NCBI RefSeq assembly: GCF_001999245.1
Contig: NZ_CP019630.1
Coordinates: 310,001 to 374,000 of the forward strand
Source of the DNA: Roseibium algicola
GTDB taxonomy: Bacteria > Pseudomonadota > Alphaproteobacteria > Rhizobiales > Stappiaceae
Length of the DNA: 64,000 nucleotides
Direction of reading: 5' to 3'
In this document: one piece after another, positions 6,688 through 13,694 of the stretch
Position numbering within the stretch: the first letter of the stretch is position 1
Layout of the letters: every line of letters begins with the position of its first letter
Notes under the pieces: model-generated
Databases searched by the model: none
What the model saw: the letters and a program-made list of their open reading frames with translations, nothing else
What the model was told of the DNA's origin: nothing
Made by a program: the position numbers and the translations under genes

Positions 6688-7724
6688 ACCAGGCACCAGC
6701 ACCCCAAGACGCGCTTGAATTGGCGGTTCACCACGGACAGTCCGTTTCGATTGACCACGTGAAGGGCGCAAAGCTTGCTCCGCAGTCCCTTGGCGAAGTT
6801 CTGCGCTTCGCTGACATCATGAGCCGGGCGGATATCGCTCTGCCAAAACACCTTCGGAACAATCCGGGCGCCTGTATGGCTGTCGCGCTTCAAGCATTGG
6901 AGTGGGACATGAGCCCGTTTGCGGTCGCGTCCAAGTCCTTTGCGGTCAACGGGCAAATCGCCTATGAGGCTCAGCTCATTGCCGCAGTGGTCAACACGCG
7001 CTCAGGCATTCAAGGGCGGCTTCGCTATGAGTTCGCGGGCGAAGGCGATAGCCTCACCTGCACCTTGCGCGGCACAATCGACGGCGAAGAATACAGCTAC
7101 ACTTCGCCCCCTTTTGGCGCGATCACCACCAAGAATTCACCACTCTGGAAGACAGACCCCCAACAGCAGCTCGGCTATTACTCGGCCCGGGCCTGGGCGC
7201 GCCGCTATACCCCCGAAGTTCTGTTGGGCGTCTACGACAAGGAAGAAGCTGCAAGCTTCCAAGGCGCAGATAATGCCCGCGACGTAACACCGGCCCGTGC
7301 GACCGGCGCGGAACGGCTTGCGGCCGCGAAGCGGGGCCAGGAACAGCCGGAACAGAGCTTTCTACCTCAAGAAGGCTTCAACCTCGATCACGTCAACGCA
7401 ACTACCGCACAGGCTGCGGCTCAACAGGACAAGCCGGATCACAGCGACAACACCCGCACGCTCGACCTTGCGCCCGTAGACAACGCGCCATTGCATCATG
7501 AAAGCGAGAACCCAGCACCGGCCGAGAAAGTCCCGGCGGAACAGCGCGCAACCGACCCGCTGGCGTCCTTCAAGGCTGAGTTGTCCAAAACCCAGACGCT
7601 GGAAGCTGTCGACGCGGTAAAGGCTGACTTTGCCGCAGGCCTTAATCAGCTTCGCCCCGAGGACAAGAAACAAGCTCGCTTGGCGATCAGTGAGCGGAAA
7701 GAGCAGATCGAGGCGGGCAAATGA
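6684..7724 (+). CDS. recT: RecT-family single-strand annealing protein
   Basis: 346 residues. Residues about 25-195 form the RecT core: LAPQSLGEVLRFADIMSRAD, NPGACMAVALQALEWDMSPF, SKSFAVNGQIAYEAQLIAAV and YYSARAWARRYTPEVLLGVY. It binds single-stranded DNA and anneals homologous strands during phage recombination, working with the exonuclease just upstream. The remaining 150 residues are low-complexity (Ala, Glu, Pro, Asn) and end in a short charged helix (KADFAAGLNQLRPEDKKQAR), possibly a contact for SSB or the exonuclease. The ATGA overlaps on both sides show translational coupling. The gene looks intact although its partner is truncated. Confidence 0.85.
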   Translation: MNQAPAPQDALELAVHHGQSVSIDHVKGAKLAPQSLGEVLRFADIMSRADIALPKHLRNNPGACMAVALQALEWDMSPFAVASKSFAVNGQIAYEAQLIAAVVNTRSGIQGRLRYEFAGEGDSLTCTLRGTIDGEEYSYTSPPFGAITTKNSPLWKTDPQQQLGYYSARAWARRYTPEVLLGVYDKEEAASFQGADNARDVTPARATGAERLAAAKRGQEQPEQSFLPQEGFNLDHVNATTAQAAAQQDKPDHSDNTRTLDLAPVDNAPLHHESENPAPAEKVPAEQRATDPLASFKAELSKTQTLEAVDAVKADFAAGLNQLRPEDKKQARLAISERKEQIEAGK

Positions 7725-8311
7725 TCACTCTTGCCCTATGCCTTGCCAACACAGGCATACAGCGCCCGGCCGCGCTCGATGATCAGCAGTACCCGCGCCC
7801 CGTCGCAATGGGTGCCGTGCAGTGGGACGCGGCTGGTGTGTTCGCCGAGTATCGCAGTTTCATCCGTCAGGAAAAGAGTGTGTCGGCGAGCGCGGAGAAT
7901 TCCCACGGGATCTGCGACCGTGTTGCCCGGAGCCGTGGGCTACCGGAACGGACCGCCATTTCATGGCTCACCAACTCGCTCAGGACCTCAACCCACCTTA
8001 TCGGCTGGGATTTGGATTTTGACCTTGACGTGATCCGGGCCGCCTTGATCCGGCACGACGCCAACCCGGCAACCCTTATCCGGCCGCAACTCCGGACAAC
8101 GAGCCTTGCCGGCATCTGCGCAACGATTGTGGGCGGCCAGGATGACAACGGCGAGGCAGTCGCACCAACGATAATCGAAGCGCTCAATGCAATAGCCCCA
8201 GACGCCAGGATCTATCCGGACAACCTGCACACCAAGGCAGAAGCCTGCCGGGCCATCTTCACCGCCCTTTGCGCCGAGAACATCATTTCTGACATGGAGC
8301 AAGCGGCGTGA
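7721..8311 (+). CDS. DnaQ-like 3'-5' exonuclease fold protein, first catalytic motif missing
   Basis: 196 residues. AENSHGICDRVARSRGLPER and STHLIGWDLDFDLDVIRAAL match motif II of phage DnaQ-like exonucleases, where the usual form is an Asn- and Asp-containing HNxxFD-type segment. The C-terminal half includes KAEACRAIFTAL, as in the last helix. The first strand, however, reads LALCLANTGIQRP where the family has the Asp-x-Glu catalytic pair. Active-site residues are therefore incomplete, and it may be a structural or inactive relative. It is translationally coupled to recT by ATGA overlap, so a part in recombination is inferred. Confidence 0.5.
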   Translation: MITLALCLANTGIQRPAALDDQQYPRPVAMGAVQWDAAGVFAEYRSFIRQEKSVSASAENSHGICDRVARSRGLPERTAISWLTNSLRTSTHLIGWDLDFDLDVIRAALIRHDANPATLIRPQLRTTSLAGICATIVGGQDDNGEAVAPTIIEALNAIAPDARIYPDNLHTKAEACRAIFTALCAENIISDMEQAA

Positions 8312-8667
8312 CCCTGATCATCACCATTCGGAACGAAAGCCGACCGGGCAAAGACGGCACCCGATCTTTCAGCATCGCGGAATGCGAGGGCCTATCGGCC
8401 GCCAAGTCCAAAGGCGGAGTTATCCACGAGCTTGCACGACTTCTGCAGGAAGCCGGGCACAACCGGGAAGCGCCCGTAATTGTTCAGCGCGACGGGGTGA
8501 CCGTCTTCGGTGAACGGCCGTTGCGGGAGTGGGCTGACTACATGCTTTACGAGCCAGACGGCGGGCCTATGCGCCTCATCAAATGGAATTACGAAGCCCA
8601 GGCAAAACTAAAAGCCGAGAGAACGGCGAAGGCGGAAAAGTCCGCGGTTAAGGAGGCTGCAGCATGA
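8308..8667 (+). CDS. Phage hypothetical protein
   Basis: 119 residues, no recognised family. The N-terminal 60 residues have a compact alpha/beta look (TLIITIRNESR, GGVIHELARLLQEAGHN). The middle has PVIVQRDGVTVFGERPLREW. The C-terminus is a charged Ala/Lys/Glu helix. It overlaps the genes on both sides by ATGA, so it belongs to the recombination operon. The overlap chain supports real coding. Confidence 0.6.
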   Translation: MTLIITIRNESRPGKDGTRSFSIAECEGLSAAKSKGGVIHELARLLQEAGHNREAPVIVQRDGVTVFGERPLREWADYMLYEPDGGPMRLIKWNYEAQAKLKAERTAKAEKSAVKEAAA

Positions 8668-8846
8668 AATCGGAAATCGTCGTTTGCCCGGGCCGCAAAG
8701 GCCTTCGCCCGATCATCATCAAGACGAAAAGCGTTTCGCTTGTCGATCATCGTTATTCGGGGAAGAAGCTGACCGGGCCGCAAGGAACGCGCTTGGTGAA
8801 AGTCACCCTGCCCTCCCTCCCGTCGCTGGAAAAGGAGGCCGTTTAA
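8664..8846 (+). CDS. Small basic phage protein
   Basis: 60 residues, basic, with short beta-like segments (KSEIVVCPGRKGLRPIIIK). No family recognised. The start overlaps the previous stop (ATGA) and its own stop TAATG overlaps the next start. It has seven Lys and four Arg, so nucleic-acid contact is possible but not shown. Confidence 0.5.
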   Translation: MKSEIVVCPGRKGLRPIIIKTKSVSLVDHRYSGKKLTGPQGTRLVKVTLPSLPSLEKEAV

Positions 8847-9244
8847 TGTCTCACCTTTGGCACAACCCACACGCCACAACCGCTTTTTCGCTCGACCCGA
8901 GTGGCAAAGGTCAGCAGCGGATGACGGATGAAACGCACCTAGCATTCATCCGGAAACTGCCGAGCCTGGTTTCAGGCGGCCAAGGCTGCGAGGCCTGCCA
9001 CGTCCGCTACGGCGACCCACGCCATAAGAAGGCGAAGACCGCCAAGGGGCGGAAGCCGGATGACGCTTGGACCGTTCCCATGTTGCCGGAGGAACACCGC
9101 CTGCAGCACAGCGGCAACGAAAAAGCCTTTTGGGATCACATCGGCATCGATCCGCTGGAAGTAGCGCACCAACTCTATGCGGTTTCCGGAGACGTGAAGG
9201 CAGGCCGCGAAATCATCATGAACGCCAGGAGGGCAACAAAATGA
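8846..9244 (+). CDS. Ref/DUF968-like HNH endonuclease
   Basis: 132 residues from the ATG at 8846, which lies in TAATG after an AAGGAGG-like site. The core has CEACHVRYGDPRHKK, then GRKPDDAWTVPMLPEEHRLQ and the NEKAFWDHIGID ending. This Cys-pair, His, Pro-Asp-Asp, His layout is that of DUF968/Ref-type HNH nucleases, such as phage P1 Ref, which cuts RecA-coated displaced loops. The second zinc pair is less clear (the family usually has a Cys-x2-Cys in the PMLPEEH position). Location beside recT fits a recombination nuclease. Confidence 0.65.
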   Translation: MSHLWHNPHATTAFSLDPSGKGQQRMTDETHLAFIRKLPSLVSGGQGCEACHVRYGDPRHKKAKTAKGRKPDDAWTVPMLPEEHRLQHSGNEKAFWDHIGIDPLEVAHQLYAVSGDVKAGREIIMNARRATK

Positions 9245-9501
9245 GCGCCATAGTCGAGAAACACCGGGACCGCATTGAGCAGCTTGCCAAGAACACGCTT
9301 GCCGACATGCTCTTAGTGACTGGCCCACTTCCCGAGGTAGAACGCCGGGCCGTCGTGATTGGAGCACTTGCAACCGCCGTCAACATCACAATCGCCGATG
9401 CGAAACAGCGGGACCCGCGCTTTGGGGAACTGGTCGAGGCGACCTTTGCCCGAAATATCAATCTCGCCATTGTCGGCGAATTTGATGAAGCCGCTGAGTG
9501 A
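9241..9501 (+). CDS. Phage hypothetical protein
   Basis: 86 residues, starting with ATGA overlap on the HNH gene. It is helical and amphipathic (RIEQLAKNTLADMLLVTGPL, RAVVIGALATAVNITIADAK), with no motif I recognise. The stop TGA at 9501 is followed by GAGGGA, used as ribosome site by the next gene. Confidence 0.55.
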   Translation: MSAIVEKHRDRIEQLAKNTLADMLLVTGPLPEVERRAVVIGALATAVNITIADAKQRDPRFGELVEATFARNINLAIVGEFDEAAE

Positions 9502-9510
9502 GGGACGCCA

Positions 9511-9870
9511 TTGCTTGCAGCCGCAAAAATAGCAGTGCTTCAAAAGGCCGTCGAAGGCGACTTGCTGACGGCGGCCGAGGAAGACACCTTGCGCGAATGC
9601 GTCGAGGACTACCGCCGACGCCTGCCACTTGGGAACGGGTTCAAGCTGACAACGACTGACGTTGCCGAGGCATTCGAAATCCTGTTTGACGACGTGCAGT
9701 TTATGACAGGAAGCCGGAGGCAAAGAGTAATCCGGCTACTGATCAAGACAGGCGCCAAGGGCTACCAGATTGGCAGCCTTCCCGTGCGCCGAGAGCACCC
9801 GACGGACGAGCATATTGCCGAAGACTTCCGCGTGCCTGTGACACCCGAAGAGATAAGGAAGGCAAGCTGA
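9511..9870 (+). CDS. Phage hypothetical protein
   Basis: 119 residues starting at a TTG preceded by GAGGGA. There are two parts: a helical N-terminus (VLQKAVEGDLLTAAEEDTLR) and a C-terminal part with a possible winged helix (RRQRVIRLLIKTGAKGYQIG). No named family. The stop TGATG overlaps the next ATG. Coupled genes on both sides support it. Confidence 0.5.
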   Translation: MLAAAKIAVLQKAVEGDLLTAAEEDTLRECVEDYRRRLPLGNGFKLTTTDVAEAFEILFDDVQFMTGSRRQRVIRLLIKTGAKGYQIGSLPVRREHPTDEHIAEDFRVPVTPEEIRKAS

Positions 9871-10274
9871 TGAACCTTCCAGATGGATGGAATGACGATA
9901 CGCCCATAACGCTTTCCGAAGCGTGCAAGGTGCTTTTTCGGAACACCATAAAACCTGCAACTTTGAAGGCAGAGGCGGAACGTGGAAAACTTGTGCTGGA
10001 AAAAATCGGCCGCTCGTATTTCACTACGCCTAAGGCAATTCGTGAAATGAGAGAGCAATGCCGCGTCCAAGAAAAGCTCCAAGGCTCTGGTTCCGCAAAG
10101 ACAAAGGCGGTGGCGGACAATGGATCATCCTCGACGGGTCAAAACAAACCCGCACAGGCTGCACTCTTGAAGACACTCGAGGGGCTGAGCAAAGGCTGCA
10201 GGAATACCTTGCCGAAAAACACCAACCGACCAACAGCCTCGATCCACGAATTATCCCGGTCGCCGACGCGCTGA
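9870..10274 (+). CDS. xis: Excisionase-like HTH protein
   Basis: 134 residues. Residues about 11-62 form an excisionase/MerR-like winged helix: ITLSEACKVLFRNTIKPATL, AERGKLVLEKIGRSYFTT. Such proteins bend att DNA and bias the integrase toward excision. The gene directly precedes the integrase and overlaps it by 217 bases in another frame. The tail over the overlap is Ser/Thr/Gly-rich and likely disordered. I have seen the same kind of tail in related rhizobial elements, so it seems a real dual-coding stretch. The alternative is a shorter protein after mutation. Confidence 0.65.
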   Translation: MNLPDGWNDDTPITLSEACKVLFRNTIKPATLKAEAERGKLVLEKIGRSYFTTPKAIREMREQCRVQEKLQGSGSAKTKAVADNGSSSTGQNKPAQAALLKTLEGLSKGCRNTLPKNTNRPTASIHELSRSPTR

Positions 10275-11134
10275 ATTTCTACGCCACACACCACATTCCA
10301 ACGCTAGCCAACCCCAGGAACGAAGCGACGATACTCAAGGCCCTGGTACCATTCTGGGGTGAGCTCAATATCGGCGACGTCGCCCGATCGAACAGCAAAC
10401 GCTACGCGACATTGCGCTACTCTCAGGGCGTTAAGCCAGGCACCGTTCGCAGGGAATTGAAGGCGCTTCAAAGCGCCCTCAATATGTACACCGAAGACCG
10501 AGAAATACCGTTCGTGTGTCGACTGGAGATGCCTAAAGCTGGTGAGAGTCGTTTGCGCTGGCTCACTCGAAACGAGGCCGCCGCGTTCGTGCACGCGGCC
10601 CGCAGACGTGGCAATCACCACGTTGCCCGGATCATCCTTATAGGGATCTACACCGGCACACGGATTGACGCCATAAAGCGCATGCAATGGCACCCCAACC
10701 CGGCAAGTGGATATTTCGACCTAAAGCAAGGCGTGATGTACCGGAAAGGTTGGGAAGAAAGCAGCACGACGAAACGTCGGCCAAGTGTTCATATTCCTGA
10801 CCGGCTACTACCTCACCTAAAACGCTGGAAGACGTTGGACAGGAACCTGCCATGGGTCATCCATTACGATGGCGGATCTGTCGTTTCTGTGAAACGCGCG
10901 TGGCGGAAAAGCCGAGAAGACGCCCAATTGGGGCTCGACGTTATCCCTCATACCCTGCGCCACACGGCTGCAAGTTGGGGGATCCAAAACGTCCAAACAA
11001 CGCAAGAATTGCAATCACTGGCCGACTTCCTGGGGATGTCACTGAAAATGCTGCTGGAGGTCTATGGGCACCAGAACCCGGTGCATCAGAAATCTGCCTC
11101 TTCTGCGATCAGTAAACGACCAGGAGCAATATGA
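10058..11134 (+). CDS. int: Tyrosine-recombinase integrase
   Basis: 358 residues. An N-terminal arm-binding part (about 1-65) is followed by a core-binding SAM-like domain (about 70-160, VADALNFYATHH to YTEDREIPF) and the catalytic domain. There, TGTRID has the first Arg, TTKRRPSVHIP gives the beta-hairpin Lys, IPHTLRHTAASW has the His-x-x-Arg, and YGHQNPVHQ has the second His. No Tyr is found after that His, where the nucleophile usually lies; the only near one is in VYGH. It would join phage and tRNA-Pro att sites. The start is in an out-of-phase overlap with xis. Confidence 0.8.
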   Translation: MPRPRKAPRLWFRKDKGGGGQWIILDGSKQTRTGCTLEDTRGAEQRLQEYLAEKHQPTNSLDPRIIPVADALNFYATHHIPTLANPRNEATILKALVPFWGELNIGDVARSNSKRYATLRYSQGVKPGTVRRELKALQSALNMYTEDREIPFVCRLEMPKAGESRLRWLTRNEAAAFVHAARRRGNHHVARIILIGIYTGTRIDAIKRMQWHPNPASGYFDLKQGVMYRKGWEESSTTKRRPSVHIPDRLLPHLKRWKTLDRNLPWVIHYDGGSVVSVKRAWRKSREDAQLGLDVIPHTLRHTAASWGIQNVQTTQELQSLADFLGMSLKMLLEVYGHQNPVHQKSASSAISKRPGAI

Positions 11135-11170
11135 CGGGTACGATATAGCTTTCAGAAGGCATAGGAACAG

Positions 11171-12103
11171 ATGACCGAGACTGAAACGATCATTGAACGG
11201 ATACAAAGAGAGAAAAAAGAGCGTGCTGCCGCACTGCGAGCACGACATGAGTCAGCACCTTACCCGCCTGCAGTGTCGTCACTTTGCCTCAACCAAACGC
11301 TTTATACTCCGATCCAATTAAATCCAGAACGCGACGACAAGTTCCTTTACTCTCTAAAGTTCGAGAAGCAGCAGTTTGATGCGCACTGCGTCTACTGCGG
11401 CAAGCAATCAACTTTTAGAACATTAACCGACCGCATGCCTTCTGACGTCGCAGCAGAAAAAGCGAGAGTGGACGCATTCAATCGGCCAGCGACGGACCGA
11501 TTGAAGCGCCTCAATTTGGCAGACGGCCAGTTTGCGCTGCATTTGGGGTGCTCTAGGCATCCTGTTCACCTGTATAGCTATTTCTTCGCTTACAACGAGA
11601 AAGAGGGTGTTCTAGAAAAAATTGGACAAACACCATCACTTGAAGATGTCGCTGGGGCAGATATAGAGCGCTACCGAAAGATACTTGGCGACGATTTTGC
11701 GGAGTTGCGCAGGGCCACTGGCTTATTTGCTCACGGCATCGGTATCGGCTCGTTTGTCTATCTTCGACGCATTTTTGAGAACCTCGTTGAATCCGCGAGA
11801 TCAGCGGCTGACCCAGAGGGGCAACGTGAGACAGAGTTCATGCGGATGCGAATGGCGGAGCGGATAAATGCACTCGCAACATACCTTCCGCCAGCGCTAG
11901 TCAAGTACAAGGATACCTATGGAATACTTTCAAAGGGCCTGCATGAGCTGACAGAGGATGATTGCAAACGTTACTTTCCTGTGGTGCGTGCCGCCGTGAT
12001 AATGATGCTGGAACAGAGGTATGAAGCTGATCAAAAAGCGAAGGTGGAGGCTGAGCTAGATCGCGCCGTCGCAGTCATCGCAGCGGAAACCAAGGACGCA
12101 TAG
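11171..12103 (+). CDS. Uncharacterised cargo protein: Cys-rich finger and DUF4145/HEPN-like C-terminus
   Basis: 310 residues. After a charged N-terminal helix, residues about 70-140 contain HCVYCGKQSTF and LHLGCSRHPVHLYSYFF, a Cys2-Cys/His treble-clef-like pattern. Residues about 175-230 include GLFAHGIGIGSFVYLRRIFE, and residues about 255-285 read KYKDTYGILSKGLHELTEDD. This last pattern is like DUF4145-type helical domains, related to HEPN, which occur in abortive-infection and restriction neighbours. I recall relatives wrongly labelled short-chain dehydrogenase. It lies alone between the integrase and the att site, a usual place for cargo and defence genes. Its codon use is lower in GC than its neighbours. 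A defence role is my inference, and no catalytic motif is certain. Confidence 0.7.
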   Translation: MTETETIIERIQREKKERAAALRARHESAPYPPAVSSLCLNQTLYTPIQLNPERDDKFLYSLKFEKQQFDAHCVYCGKQSTFRTLTDRMPSDVAAEKARVDAFNRPATDRLKRLNLADGQFALHLGCSRHPVHLYSYFFAYNEKEGVLEKIGQTPSLEDVAGADIERYRKILGDDFAELRRATGLFAHGIGIGSFVYLRRIFENLVESARSAADPEGQRETEFMRMRMAERINALATYLPPALVKYKDTYGILSKGLHELTEDDCKRYFPVVRAAVIMMLEQRYEADQKAKVEAELDRAVAVIAAETKDA

Positions 12104-12137
12104 AGTTCGACCATGCGAGTGGAAGTTTTTTAGCGTC

Positions 12138-12159
12138 GCAATGAAACCGCAATGAAACC
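12138..12159. repeat. Tandem 11-bp repeat beside the att site, possible integrase arm sites
   Basis: GCAATGAAACC occurs twice, head to tail without spacer, about 80 bp from the tRNA-derived core. Tyrosine integrases bind short repeated arm-type sites inside the element ends, so this is a fair candidate. Confidence 0.45.
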
Positions 12160-12238
12160 CGCGAACAGATCGGAACATTTATAGAACTTCTGAATACAAA
12201 AACTGCAGTATTCTGCCGTTTCTAACCAAGCCCCACCC

Positions 12239-12284
12239 ACTGGGGGTGAAGGGGTCGTCGGTTCAAATCCGGCCTGCCCGACCA
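12239..12284 (+). other. Right attachment site: 3' part of tRNA-Pro(GGG)
   Basis: From about 12,239 the sequence reads as the anticodon loop (CTGGGGG, anticodon GGG at 12,242-12,244), the 3' anticodon stem, the variable region, the T arm (GTCGG-TTCAAAT-CCGGC), the acceptor strand CTGCCCG and ACCA. The 5' half of a tRNA is absent: bases before 12,238 do not pair. This is the duplicated target piece left when a phage inserts at the 3' end of tRNA-Pro. The whole tRNA gene should be left of the window. Confidence 0.85.
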
Positions 12285-12578
12285 ACACAAACTTCCCCAA
12301 ATATTTTGCAGATTTTGAACGAGTATGCGGCTGGAACTCCATCCAGCGCCGCATTGCGTTTGCCGTTCAGCATTCCAACGTTTCACCCAGAAGTATCACA
12401 GTCTGCCGTTTTCGCTTCCCGCAGTTGCTTGCCGTCGGATGCACGCTATGCGTAAACTTACCTACCGTGACAACGTATGGCAGCTTGCGGCCACGGCACG
12501 GAACTGGCACCTGATTATGCTGTATTCCGAGTAATCATAGCTACCAATGCGTATTCGAATATTCCGAGTATTTTTTTG

Positions 12579-13664
12579 ATGAGAATAGCGACAAAATTTT
12601 CGAGAAAGTCGTCTGATGATTTTTACTATTGCTACAGCGTCCTCGCGCGTAATCTGTGTTCTTCGTTCAAAACCATTCCAACGACAGACATCTATTTTCT
12701 GAATTCCAACCGCGAGCGGAGCTTGCAGCGCGAAGGTGTCAATTCGTTTTCCACCCGTGATGCCGTTGTCGTCTGCCGTCGTGATCATCCGGGCGTCATC
12801 GAGCGTCTTTTGAATGAAAAGACAAAACGGCTCTATTACGTGATCGATGACAATTTATGGGCAGCCGACCACGATGTGTCACTGCCTGAAATTTACCGGC
12901 AACGTTTGCTGAGCCTTCGCAATGGACAGCACAACAAGCTGGCAACTGCAGCCGACACGATTGTTGTCCCTTCGCCTGCCTTGTTCGAGGTCTACGAGCA
13001 ACAAGGATTTCAGGTCAAAATGCTCGATCCGTTTTGGTCAGAAGCACTTTCGACGGACTGGTGTTTTCAAGACCTGCCGGCAGATGCACCGCTCAGGATC
13101 GGCTACCTGGGAACTGCCAGCCACGCCGCCGATCGAAAATTCGTCCTTGAGGTATTTGAAAACCTGTTGGCGACAGGCGCAAATGTCGAACTGACAATCG
13201 TTGGAGATCACGATGTACCGCCGCAGCTATCAACGCACCCCAAGCTACGGGTTTTGAGGCACCTCGACTGGTATTTCTATCGCAAGCGCCTTTTCAAACA
13301 CAGGTTTGACGTTCTTCTCTACCCGGTAATACCTTCGAGCTTCAACGATGCCCGATCCGCGAACAAGCTGGCAGAACATGCCGTTTGTGGAGGCGTTGGT
13401 GTGTACAGCGACAGCTGGGCCTATGCTGACTTCGTTCGTGTCAACCGCGTGGGCCTGGTCTGGAAAAACAGCGTTCGAACCTGGGTGGACAACCTGCTGT
13501 CGCTATCGATTGAACGGAACTTTCAGGATCTCGTCGGATCACTCACACCCGTTCATGAGCGAAATGAAATTGCCGGAAGAGAACAGAAAGCCTTCTGGTC
13601 GGCGTGTTTGGATACTTCAACGAGAACTTCCTTAAGTGAGGATACCGCTTTGGTATCGACATGA
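12579..13664 (+). CDS. Glycosyltransferase, group-1-like
   Basis: 361 residues from the ATG at 12579; a longer reading from 12477 exists but its N-terminus looks non-coding, and neither has a good ribosome site. The protein has the two Rossmann-like halves of GT-B enzymes: RLYYVIDDNLWAADHDVSLP, NKLATAADTIVVPSPALFEV and LRIGYLGTASHAADRKFVLE, then FDVLLYPVIPSSFNDARSAN with KLAEHAVCGGVGVYSDSWAY in the donor-binding part. It probably adds a sugar to a surface polysaccharide. It is the first host gene after the att site, so the insertion may have displaced its upstream region. The 294 bp before it hold no recognised gene. Confidence 0.7.
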   Translation: MRIATKFSRKSSDDFYYCYSVLARNLCSSFKTIPTTDIYFLNSNRERSLQREGVNSFSTRDAVVVCRRDHPGVIERLLNEKTKRLYYVIDDNLWAADHDVSLPEIYRQRLLSLRNGQHNKLATAADTIVVPSPALFEVYEQQGFQVKMLDPFWSEALSTDWCFQDLPADAPLRIGYLGTASHAADRKFVLEVFENLLATGANVELTIVGDHDVPPQLSTHPKLRVLRHLDWYFYRKRLFKHRFDVLLYPVIPSSFNDARSANKLAEHAVCGGVGVYSDSWAYADFVRVNRVGLVWKNSVRTWVDNLLSLSIERNFQDLVGSLTPVHERNEIAGREQKAFWSACLDTSTRTSLSEDTALVST

Positions 13665-13694
13665 AACAAAGTGATTAATTCGCGATCCTTTCCA

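Larger units (their letters stand above)
1..12284. mobile_element. Right part of a probably defective prophage integrated in tRNA-Pro(GGG)
   Basis: The segment contains a Cro/CI-type switch, a RecE/RecT pair, RuvC-like, CII-like and Ref-like phage proteins, excisionase and tyrosine integrase. It ends in a 3' tRNA-Pro fragment that serves as attachment site. Typical host genes begin just after it. The left boundary and the intact tRNA gene are outside the window. No complete terminase, capsid, tail or lysis gene is visible; the only virion-like sequence is a fragment at the left edge. Two out-of-frame gene joints, near 600 and 6,090, suggest deletions, so I infer a cryptic prophage that may still keep immunity, annealing and integration functions. 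Confidence 0.85.

Noticed and set aside
12130..12354. Minus-strand frame with GQAGFEPTTPSPPVGG
   Set aside because: This is the well-known false protein produced by reading across tRNA ends; the sequence is the tRNA-Pro fragment.
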